Assembly: GCA_021807965.1 (NCBI GenBank)
Contig: JAKBCI010000044.1
Span: 1 to 9,160 of the forward strand
Direction: 5' to 3'
Source of the DNA: Actinomycetes bacterium
GTDB lineage: Bacteria > Actinomycetota > Acidimicrobiia > Acidimicrobiales > RAAP-2
DNA length: 9,160 nucleotides
Shown here: positions 1 through 6,249 of the stretch, piece by piece
How the letters are laid out: each line of letters begins with the position of its first letter
How positions within the stretch are numbered: the first letter of the stretch is position 1
Notes under the pieces: model-generated
What the model saw: only the letters and a program-made list of their open reading frames with translations
Database searches by the model: none
What the model was told of the DNA's origin: nothing
Program-made: the position numbers and the translations under genes

Positions 1-876
1 GAGCTCGCCCTGGGCGCGCGCGTCGAGATGCAGTGCGTCGCCTACTGCCCACCGGCACCACCCCCACCGGCGCCCACGCTCGCGCGACGCACCGGGTACG
101 TCGAACGTGACGGCGAGCGCCTCTTCTACGAGGTCGTCGGCGAGGGCGAGCGCACCCCGCTCGTGCTCTGTCACGGCGCCGGTGGCAACCACGCGGTGTG
201 GTTCCAACAGGTTGCGCACTTCGCCCGTGACCGTGCGGTCCTCACGTGGGACCACCGCGGCTACGGCCGCTCGAGCGACGTCGGCGACCAGACCGGACCC
301 CTCGTCGCCGTCGGCGATCTCCTCGCAATCCTCGACGAGGTGGGGATCGAGCGCGCCGACCTCGTCGGCCAGTCGATGGGGGGTTGGACGATCGTCGGCG
401 CCGCGCTCGAGCGACCCGAGCTCGCCCGCTCGCTGGTGCTCGCTGACTCGATCGGGGGTCTGGTGACCGAGGCCGTCGCGGCGGGTTTGGCCAAGGCGCA
501 GTTTCGCGCCGCCGAGGGAGACGTGCTCGGCGCCCACCCCGCCCTCGGGGAGGACTTCAGCCGGCACTCGCCCGAGCTCGCGCACCTCTACCAGTCACTG
601 GGCCAGATGGGCAGCGCCGACGCGACCGTAGTCCTGGGCCGGCTGCGGGCGACGACCTACGGTGCTGCGGACGCGGCACGGCTCGCGATGCCGATGCTGT
701 TGATCGTCGGCGACCACGACCAAATATTCGCGCCGGCGACGATGCGAGCGGTCGGCGATCTCGTGCCCGACGCGCGCATCGTCGAGATCCTCGGCGCAGG
801 CCACTCGCCCTACTACGAGGTCCCCGCCACCTGGAACCGCGCCGTCGACGCCTTCCTCGATCGCCTGGACAACTGA
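1..876 (+). CDS. alpha/beta hydrolase, 5' end probably outside the window
   Basis: This is an alpha/beta-hydrolase-fold enzyme, probably cytoplasmic; the substrate cannot be read from the sequence. Numbering from the ATG at 28 (282 residues), the visible parts are the oxyanion-loop motif LCHGAGG (about 47-53), the nucleophile elbow GQSMGG with Ser116, the acid strand IVGDHD with probable acid Asp231, and the catalytic His259 in GAGHS, so the triad looks complete. The fold itself starts near residue 24 (GYVERDGERLFYE). It is preceded by a proline-rich stretch (about 8-16) typical of a linker. The frame stays open from 28 back to base 1, and the ATG at 28 has no convincing Shine-Dalgarno sequence. 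The true start may therefore lie upstream, with another domain ahead of the linker; otherwise ATG 28 is the start. No signal peptide or membrane segment is seen. It is followed by a 108-base gap and then the GGDEF-EAL gene on the same strand. Fold assignment is firm; specific function is unknown. Confidence 0.88.
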   Translation, partial: ELALGARVEMQCVAYCPPAPPPPAPTLARRTGYVERDGERLFYEVVGEGERTPLVLCHGAGGNHAVWFQQVAHFARDRAVLTWDHRGYGRSSDVGDQTGPLVAVGDLLAILDEVGIERADLVGQSMGGWTIVGAALERPELARSLVLADSIGGLVTEAVAAGLAKAQFRAAEGDVLGAHPALGEDFSRHSPELAHLYQSLGQMGSADATVVLGRLRATTYGAADAARLAMPMLLIVGDHDQIFAPATMRAVGDLVPDARIVEILGAGHSPYYEVPATWNRAVDAFLDRLDN

Positions 877-984
877 CGCGAGGGCGCCATCTCGCTCGCC
901 CCGACCCGAGCCCGCGCAGGTAACCGGACTACGATCGTCACGGTACCGAATCTCGAGGGACGTGATAACCAGCAAGGGCGCGGC

Positions 985-3081
985 GTGATCCACTTCACAG
1001 ACCAGAGCGAGGCCTGGCAGTATCTGCTCGACGCGATGCCCGACGGGGTGCTCGTCGTCGACGACGCCGGTCGCATCACCGCGGTCAACGAGGCGATCTG
1101 CCAGCTGTCCGGCTACCGCGCCGACGAACTGCTCGGCGCCACGATCGAACGTTTGGTCCCCGACGAATCCCAGATCGCCCACGAGGCGCTGGCGGCCGCC
1201 TTCACCCGTCGCGGCGCGAGCCGCGGCCACGGCAGCCACCTCAACCTCGCCTTCGTGCACCGAGACGGACATCGGGTGCACGTCGACATCGCCCTGTCGA
1301 GCATCGCGGACGACGAGCGGCACCTGACGCTCGCCGCGGTGCGCGACCTCGGGCCGCTGCGGCGCCTCGAGACCGAGCGTGACGAGTCGGCGACCAAGTT
1401 CCAGTTGGCCTTTCAGAACTCCATGTCCCCGATGATCTTCGCTGACGCGAATGACTGCATCGTCGCGGCGAACACCGCGTTCTGCGAGCTGATCGGCCGA
1501 TCGCTCGACGAGCTCGTCGGCCGGGACTCGGCCCACTTCACGTACCCCCTCGACGTCGGGGTCACCGAGCAGTCCCACGAGCGCGTGCGCGAGCACCGAG
1601 CGAGCCACGAACGTTACGTGAAGCGCTACCTCCACCGCGACGGCCGCGTCATCGTCGTCGAGGTGGCCCGAGCCGCCGCCTACGACGACGACGGCCAGCT
1701 GCTCTACAGCGTGATCAGCGAGCGCGACATTACCGAGGAGCGCCAGCTCACTGCCCAGCTCGCCCATCAGGCGCTGCACGATCCCCTGACGGGCCTCGCC
1801 AACCGGAACCTGATCGAGGACCGGCTCACCCAGACGCGCGCCAAGATCGCTCGCCAGGGCGGTTACGGCGCCGTCTTGATGCTCGACCTCGACGACTTCA
1901 AGATCGTGAATGACACCCACGGGCACCTCATCGGCGACCAGCTCCTCGTCGCGGTGGCGCGCCGGCTCGAGGAGGTCGCGCGCACCTCGGACACGCTCAG
2001 CCGCTACGGCGGCGACGAGTTCCTCTACCTCGTCGAAGGCATCCACCAGGCCGAGCAGGCCGGCCACGTCGCCGAGCGCCTGCTCGGCGCCCTGGCGCGG
2101 CCCTTCACCGTCATGGGCATCGAGATCGAGCAGCGAGCGAGCGTCGGCGTCGCGCTCTTTGAAGCAGCGACCCCCGACGACGCGCCGATCGTCGAAGAAG
2201 CCGACCTCGCACTCTACGAAGCCAAGCGGCTCGGCCGGGGCCGTTACGCGGTCTTCGCGCCGCCGATGCGCCAGTACACGATGGGCCGGTTCGACCAGCT
2301 CCAGGAGCTGCGCCGGGCGCTCGCCGCGGGCGAGATCGTGATGCACTACCAGCCCATTGTCGAGGCCGCGGGCGAGACCGTCGTCGGCTTCGAGGCGCTG
2401 ATGCGGTGGCTGCACCCAACGCGCGGCGTCATCGGGCCGGCGGAGTTCTTACCCCTGGCCGAGTCGAGCGACCTCATCCACGAGCTCGGCGCCCTCGCCA
2501 TTGGCGACGCCGCACGCGTCGCCGCCGACTGGGCCCGCGAGCGTCGCCCGTCGCCCTACGTGTCGATCAACCTCTCGGCACGACAGTTCTACGACGACCG
2601 GCTCATTCCCCTCGTCGCCAGCACCATCGCCGCGAGCGGCGTCGACCCCGGTCGCATCGTGCTCGAGGTCGCCGAGCGCGTGGCGCTGATCGATACCAAC
2701 GCGGCCGCGTCGATCATCGCGGCCCTGCGCGAGATCGGCGTCGGGGTCGCCCTCGATCAGTTCGGCGCCGGCCTCTCCTCGCTCGCCTACCTCTTGCACC
2801 TCCAGCTCGAGTTCGTGAAGATCGACCAGTCCTTCGTGCGCCCCACCCACGGCATTGGCTACAACGACGCCCTGGTCGGTTTCATCATCGCGCTCGGCAA
2901 CCAGCTCGGCGTCTCGGTGCTCGCCGAGGGTGTCGAGACGCCCGACCAGCTCGGGCGCCTACGCGACGCGGGGTGCACGCTCAGCCAGGGCTTCCTCTTC
3001 TCGCCCGCCGTCCCCGCCTCCGAGGCTTCCGCGATGCTCGACGGCGCGAGCTGGTCGGCGCCTCAGGCGTCGACGTCGTAG
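985..3081 (+). CDS. PAS-PAS-GGDEF-EAL cyclic di-GMP turnover protein
   Basis: A 698-residue soluble sensor and c-di-GMP enzyme with no membrane segment. Domains in order: PAS (about 8-125), PAS (about 135-252), GGDEF (about 262-425) and EAL (about 435-690). The cyclase domain looks active: metal Asp301 in LDLDDF, N309-D310, GGDEF at 342-346, and an RxxD inhibitory site (R333-D336) five residues before it. In the EAL domain, EAL is at 470-472, with Asn529 (NLSARQ), Glu561 (LEVAE), Lys612 and Asp614 (KID), Glu648 and Glu651 (AEGVET), and Gln668 (QGF). The usual DDFG motif reads DQFG (Asp591-Gln592, codon CAG at 2758-2760), so a normally acidic metal-site residue is lost and phosphodiesterase activity is doubtful. 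The GTG start has AAGGG at 974-978, six bases upstream. The PAS domains probably sense a ligand or redox state, but no cofactor can be assigned. The 3' end overlaps the convergent HD-GYP gene by 19 bases. Overall it may be a net cyclase, a bifunctional enzyme, or an EAL-based receptor. Confidence 0.95.
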   Translation: MIHFTDQSEAWQYLLDAMPDGVLVVDDAGRITAVNEAICQLSGYRADELLGATIERLVPDESQIAHEALAAAFTRRGASRGHGSHLNLAFVHRDGHRVHVDIALSSIADDERHLTLAAVRDLGPLRRLETERDESATKFQLAFQNSMSPMIFADANDCIVAANTAFCELIGRSLDELVGRDSAHFTYPLDVGVTEQSHERVREHRASHERYVKRYLHRDGRVIVVEVARAAAYDDDGQLLYSVISERDITEERQLTAQLAHQALHDPLTGLANRNLIEDRLTQTRAKIARQGGYGAVLMLDLDDFKIVNDTHGHLIGDQLLVAVARRLEEVARTSDTLSRYGGDEFLYLVEGIHQAEQAGHVAERLLGALARPFTVMGIEIEQRASVGVALFEAATPDDAPIVEEADLALYEAKRLGRGRYAVFAPPMRQYTMGRFDQLQELRRALAAGEIVMHYQPIVEAAGETVVGFEALMRWLHPTRGVIGPAEFLPLAESSDLIHELGALAIGDAARVAADWARERRPSPYVSINLSARQFYDDRLIPLVASTIAASGVDPGRIVLEVAERVALIDTNAAASIIAALREIGVGVALDQFGAGLSSLAYLLHLQLEFVKIDQSFVRPTHGIGYNDALVGFIIALGNQLGVSVLAEGVETPDQLGRLRDAGCTLSQGFLFSPAVPASEASAMLDGASWSAPQASTS

Positions 3082-4562
3082 CCGGCGGCCAGCACCGCGG
3101 CGAGCGCGTCGACGACGTCGGCGTCGTAGCGCACGCCCGCGTAGGCCCGCAGCTCGTCGAGTGCGCGCTCGACACTGTAGGCGGGCCGGTGCGGGCGGTG
3201 GTGGGTCATCGCCTCGGCGACGTCGGCGACCGCGACTATGCGCGCCGCGATCGACACGGCGTCGCCCGCCAATCCCTCGGGGTAGCCCGAACCGTCGAGA
3301 CGCTCGTGGTGGTGGCGGGCGATATCGGCGAACACGATCGGCAACGCGGCCTGTTCCAGGATGTCGGCGCCCACGTCGCAGTGGCGCTGGACGGCTTCGA
3401 ACTCGAGCGAGCTGAGGGGCCCGGGTCGACCCAGGATCTCGGCGGGCACCGCAATCTTGCCCAGGTCGTGCAGGGCCGCGCCCTTGGCGATCTGGTCGAT
3501 GGTCTCGTCGTCCAAGCCGAGTCGCGCGGCGATCGCGGCGCTCAGCGTGCTCACGCGGGCCTGATGCCCGGCGGTGTAGGGATCGCGGATCTCGGTTACC
3601 CGAGCCATCGCCGCCATTGAGCCCGCGAGCGACGCGCGCAACGCCGCCACCGCACGCAACCGGGCAACGATCGTCTCGACCTCGGCGAGCAGGCCCTCGA
3701 GCTCGCGCACGGCCTCGTCGCTGAACACGAAGATATCGCGATCGGCCACACTGACGACGGCTCGCCGATCGCCGAGCGATAGTGGGAGGGCCACGATCGA
3801 TTCGATTCCGTAGCGAGCGCCCCGGTCGTGCCACGGTGCCATGGCGTCCAGGTGCAAGAAGTCGTGCATGACGTGCACCCGCTGATCGCGCATCGCCGAG
3901 CCGGTTGCTCCAACACCGATCGCGGTCGACGGGTCGCTCGAGAACTCGATTCCGTCGAGAAAGTTAGTTTCGCCGGCCCGAAAGGCCACTTCGAGGGAAC
4001 CCGGACCGTCGATCTCGAATGAGATCCACGCCACCCGGTAGCCGCCAGCGCCCACGAGCGCGTCGACGAGTCCCTGAAGAGCCTCGTCGACGTTGAGGGC
4101 GCTCGTTGCGAGGCGGCTGACCTCGTTGAAGAGCAGCAGCGTCCGCTCACGATGACGCTCGCGGGTCACGTCGGTGAACGACACGATAACGCCACTCGGC
4201 ACGCCCGCTTGAACGACCGGATAGGTGTTCACCGAGAGCCACCGTCGAGGCGCGTCGTAGAAGTTGAAGCCCACGACGACGCCGACGTAGGACTTCGTCG
4301 AGTCGATGGCGCGCACGTCGCGGGGGTTGTCGAAGTAAAAGGGTGAGTCGTCGACGCGAGGCCGTGCCCAGCGAGGATGGCGGAAGTTTTCACCGATCAG
4401 CCGCTCCGTTGAGGTGCGCAGCAGCCGGGCGATCGCGTCGTTGCAGTCGCGCACGACACCCCCCTCGTCGAAGTAGGCGAAGCCGACGTCGGTCGAGTCG
4501 AGAAACGCGTCGAGGTAGTCGAGCGAGCGCAGCGGGCTGGAACGGCTCACGGACTGCGTCAT
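3063..4562 (-). CDS. PAS-GAF-HD-GYP phosphodiesterase (downstream paralog)
   Basis: A 499-residue predicted cytoplasmic sensor and phosphodiesterase. HD-GYP domains hydrolyse c-di-GMP, commonly to GMP. Domains: PAS (about 16-135), GAF (about 142-300) and HD-GYP (about 313-490). Metal and catalytic signature residues are visible: His333 in AGHQ, His365-Asp366 and Lys369 in HDLGK, His393 in QRH, the HHHE run at 417-420, and DGSGYP at 423-428. The usual tyrosine of the RPYR segment is histidine (His458). A GTG at 4568 is in frame, but the ATG at 4562 is preferred because GGAG (4568-4571) lies five bases before it and would be destroyed by the GTG choice. It is a paralog of the gene directly upstream, with the same architecture. 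The gap between them is 93 bases and holds a probable promoter and a dyad. The stop codon lies inside the convergent GGDEF-EAL gene. The family call is firm; the signals sensed by PAS and GAF are unknown. Confidence 0.94.
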   Translation of the reverse strand: MTQSVSRSSPLRSLDYLDAFLDSTDVGFAYFDEGGVVRDCNDAIARLLRTSTERLIGENFRHPRWARPRVDDSPFYFDNPRDVRAIDSTKSYVGVVVGFNFYDAPRRWLSVNTYPVVQAGVPSGVIVSFTDVTRERHRERTLLLFNEVSRLATSALNVDEALQGLVDALVGAGGYRVAWISFEIDGPGSLEVAFRAGETNFLDGIEFSSDPSTAIGVGATGSAMRDQRVHVMHDFLHLDAMAPWHDRGARYGIESIVALPLSLGDRRAVVSVADRDIFVFSDEAVRELEGLLAEVETIVARLRAVAALRASLAGSMAAMARVTEIRDPYTAGHQARVSTLSAAIAARLGLDDETIDQIAKGAALHDLGKIAVPAEILGRPGPLSSLEFEAVQRHCDVGADILEQAALPIVFADIARHHHERLDGSGYPEGLAGDAVSIAARIVAVADVAEAMTHHRPHRPAYSVERALDELRAYAGVRYDADVVDALAAVLAAGYDVDA

Positions 4563-4567
4563 GGTCA

Positions 4568-4571
4568 CTCC
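4568..4571 (-). promoter_or_regulatory. ribosome binding site GGAG, decides the downstream HD-GYP start
   Basis: GGAG is spaced five bases from the ATG at 4562. The in-frame GTG at 4568 overlaps this motif and so is the less likely start. Confidence 0.6.
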
Positions 4572-4590
4572 GACTCGTGAACGACGGCGA

Positions 4591-4607
4591 CCCGAATGGC
4601 ATTCGGG
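4591..4607 (-). promoter_or_regulatory. 17-base dyad CCCGAATGGCATTCGGG in the HD-GYP leader
   Basis: The arms CCCGAAT (4591-4597) and ATTCGGG (4601-4607) are perfect inverted repeats around GGC, and the outer bases of that centre are also complementary. It lies at about +9 to +25 relative to the predicted start of transcription, between promoter and ribosome binding site. This position suits a repressor operator or a leader hairpin. There is no following T-run, so an intrinsic terminator is unlikely. Confidence 0.45.
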
Positions 4608-4621
4608 GTCCTACGGTCCCC

Positions 4622-4650
4622 AACCTACCGTGACATTTCTACCTGGTCAA
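4622..4650 (-). promoter_or_regulatory. probable sigma70-type promoter of the downstream HD-GYP gene
   Basis: On the minus strand, TTGACC (4650-4645) and TAGGTT (4627-4622) are separated by exactly 17 bases. The first matches five of six positions of the -35 consensus. The second fits the TANNNT form typical of actinobacterial -10 boxes. It lies in the short gap between the two HD-GYP genes. The predicted transcription start is near 4615, giving a leader of about 53 bases. This is a pattern match only. Confidence 0.5.
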
Positions 4651-4655
4651 GGCCC

Positions 4656-6200
4656 TTAGACGATGAAGAGCGATGCGTCGCTCTCGGTCGAAAAGGCGAA
4701 TCCGTCGGCGAAGACCTCGAGGCAGCACCGCACGACCTCGGCGTCGTAGAGTTCGCCCGCTCGCGTGGTCACCTCGTCGAGGGCCTGATCGAGGCCGACG
4801 GCCGGCCGGTAGGGACGGTGGTTCGTCATCGCCTCGACAACGTCAGCCACCGCCACGATCCGCGCCGGCAGGATGATGTCGTCGCCGAGGAGGCCCTGGG
4901 GGTAGCCCGAGCCGTTCAGTCGCTCGTGGTGCTGGTGCGCGACGTCGGGGATCGGCCAGGGCAGCTTCGCCCGCACGAGTATCTCGTAGCCGATCGTCGG
5001 GTGACGCTGCATCATTCGAAACTCGAGGTCAGTGAGACGGCCCGGTTTGGTCAAGATCTCTGAGGCGAGCGCGACCTTGCCGACGTCGTGCACGGCCCCC
5101 GCCTCGCGGATCCGCTCGACGAGCCCCGGCTCCAGACCGAGGCGCACGGCGATCGCGGCGGCGAGGGAACCGACGCGCGATTGGTGTCCGGCGGTGTAGG
5201 GATCACGCGCCTCGGTCACCCGGGCGAGTGCGGTCAAGGTCCCGCCGAGCGCCACGGCGAGTTGGCGGGCCGCGTTGGCGTGCGCGATCACGCGTTCGGC
5301 CTCGGCGACGACGTTCTGCAGCCCCGAGACGGTCAGCTCGTCAAAGGTGTTGCGGTGCCGGTCGTAGACGACGAGCACCGATCGCACGTCGCCGGGGCGA
5401 AACGGGATGCAGATCGAGGATCGGAAGCCGAAACGGGCTAACCGCGCTTGCCACGGCGCCAGCATGGGCACGTTGAACAGGTCGTTAGAGACGACCGTGC
5501 CGTTCGTGCGTACGGCGATCCCCGTCGGGCCGAGCCCGTTCGACCGCGAACTGGACCACGAAACCATCTCCTCGAAGAGATAGTCGGTCGCCCCCGCGGA
5601 CTCGACGATGTCGATGCCCGCTTCGGGCCCCGGTTGGGCGACGCCCACCCAGGCGAGGGCGAACTGTCCGGTCGTCACGATCGACGCGCACAGGTGTCGA
5701 AGTGCGTCGTCGGCGCCGAGCGGCTCGCCGTTCAGTCGGTTCACGTCGAGCAGGAGCGACACCAATCGGCCCCGGCGAACGCGCTCGGTGGCGTCGAGGT
5801 ACGCGAGCAGCACGCCGGCGACGGCGCCGTCACGGATGATCGGGTAGCTGTTGACGCTGAACCACCGCTGCTCGCCGCTCGGCACTTCGATGCCCTGCAC
5901 GACGCCGTAGAGGGGGTCGCCCGTTCGCAGCGACCACGTCGTCGGGAGCTCGTCGAATCCGAATGGCGATCCGTCCTCGTGCACCGGGTTCCAGGTGATG
6001 CGCAGCGGATCGTCGCTGAGCAGGTCCTCACGCGAGGTCTGAAAGACCCGCTCGGCGCGCTCATTGCAGTCCACGACACGACCGGAGGCGTCACGAAGCA
6101 TGAAGGCCGTTCCGGTCGCCTCGAGGAACTTCCCCTCGATCAGCGCGCCCTCTAGCGTTAACGCCGGCGCGTTCGACACGACGATCTTCCCCCGATTCAC
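4656..6200 (-). CDS. PAS-GAF-HD-GYP phosphodiesterase (upstream paralog)
   Basis: A 514-residue predicted cytoplasmic c-di-GMP phosphodiesterase with sensor domains PAS (about 22-140), GAF (about 147-310) and HD-GYP (about 322-500). Signature residues: His339 (AGHQ), His371-Asp372 and Lys375 (HDVGK), His400 (QRHP), HHE at 424-426, and NGSGYP at 429-434. The common DG of that last motif is NG here, a change I believe occurs in other HD-GYP proteins. Three starts are possible. The GTG at 6200 has GAGGGA at 6205-6210 and gives a length close to the 499-residue paralog, so I chose it. A TTG at 6239 is in frame but lacks a ribosome binding site. A GTG at 6179 has a weaker GGGGGAAG. The gene follows the membrane-protein gene by about 50 bases on the same strand and precedes its paralog, so an operon is likely. 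Similarity to the paralog is strongest in the HD-GYP part and weaker in PAS, suggesting duplication followed by sensor divergence. Confidence 0.93.
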   Translation of the reverse strand: MNRGKIVVSNAPALTLEGALIEGKFLEATGTAFMLRDASGRVVDCNERAERVFQTSREDLLSDDPLRITWNPVHEDGSPFGFDELPTTWSLRTGDPLYGVVQGIEVPSGEQRWFSVNSYPIIRDGAVAGVLLAYLDATERVRRGRLVSLLLDVNRLNGEPLGADDALRHLCASIVTTGQFALAWVGVAQPGPEAGIDIVESAGATDYLFEEMVSWSSSRSNGLGPTGIAVRTNGTVVSNDLFNVPMLAPWQARLARFGFRSSICIPFRPGDVRSVLVVYDRHRNTFDELTVSGLQNVVAEAERVIAHANAARQLAVALGGTLTALARVTEARDPYTAGHQSRVGSLAAAIAVRLGLEPGLVERIREAGAVHDVGKVALASEILTKPGRLTDLEFRMMQRHPTIGYEILVRAKLPWPIPDVAHQHHERLNGSGYPQGLLGDDIILPARIVAVADVVEAMTNHRPYRPAVGLDQALDEVTTRAGELYDAEVVRCCLEVFADGFAFSTESDASLFIV

Positions 6201-6204
6201 TGGT

Positions 6205-6210
6205 TCCCTC
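6205..6210 (-). promoter_or_regulatory. ribosome binding site GAGGGA, supports the GTG start at 6200
   Basis: GAGGGA lies four bases before the GTG at 6200 (six bases if GAGG is taken as the core). It is the best Shine-Dalgarno match among the three possible starts of the upstream HD-GYP gene. The choice is still moderately uncertain because GGGGGAAG at 6186-6193 could serve the GTG at 6179. Confidence 0.5.
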
Positions 6211-6249
6211 AGCGTACCGATCGACGCGACCAGCCGCAACCACGTGTGG

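Noticed and set aside
878..895. Possible terminator hairpin after the hydrolase (GCGAG paired with CTCGC)
   Set aside because: Only five base pairs with an eight-base loop and no T-run; too weak to call.
930..935. TACGAT as a -10 box for the GGDEF-EAL gene
   Set aside because: It is a reasonable -10 match, but no -35-like sequence lies 16-19 bases upstream and there is no extended -10 TG. Left uncalled.
595..2415. Very long open frame on the minus strand (606 codons) antisense to the GGDEF-EAL gene
   Set aside because: Its product is low-complexity, rich in Val, Asp, Arg and Glu, with no domain. It mirrors the codon pattern of the real gene, a common shadow effect in G+C-rich DNA.
2406..3620. 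Plus-strand open frame of 404 codons running over the end of the EAL gene and the HD-GYP gene
   Set aside because: The product is dominated by Arg, Pro and Ala, spans two well-supported genes in other frames and shows no motif.
6211..6239. TTGCGG-N17-TACGCT as a promoter for the upstream HD-GYP gene
   Set aside because: The -35 match is only three of six and the predicted start would fall on the chosen ribosome binding site. It would make sense only if translation began at the GTG at 6179.
6239..6239. TTG at 6239 as start of the upstream HD-GYP gene
   Set aside because: In frame, but there is no Shine-Dalgarno sequence before it and the extra N-terminal residues have no counterpart in the paralog.
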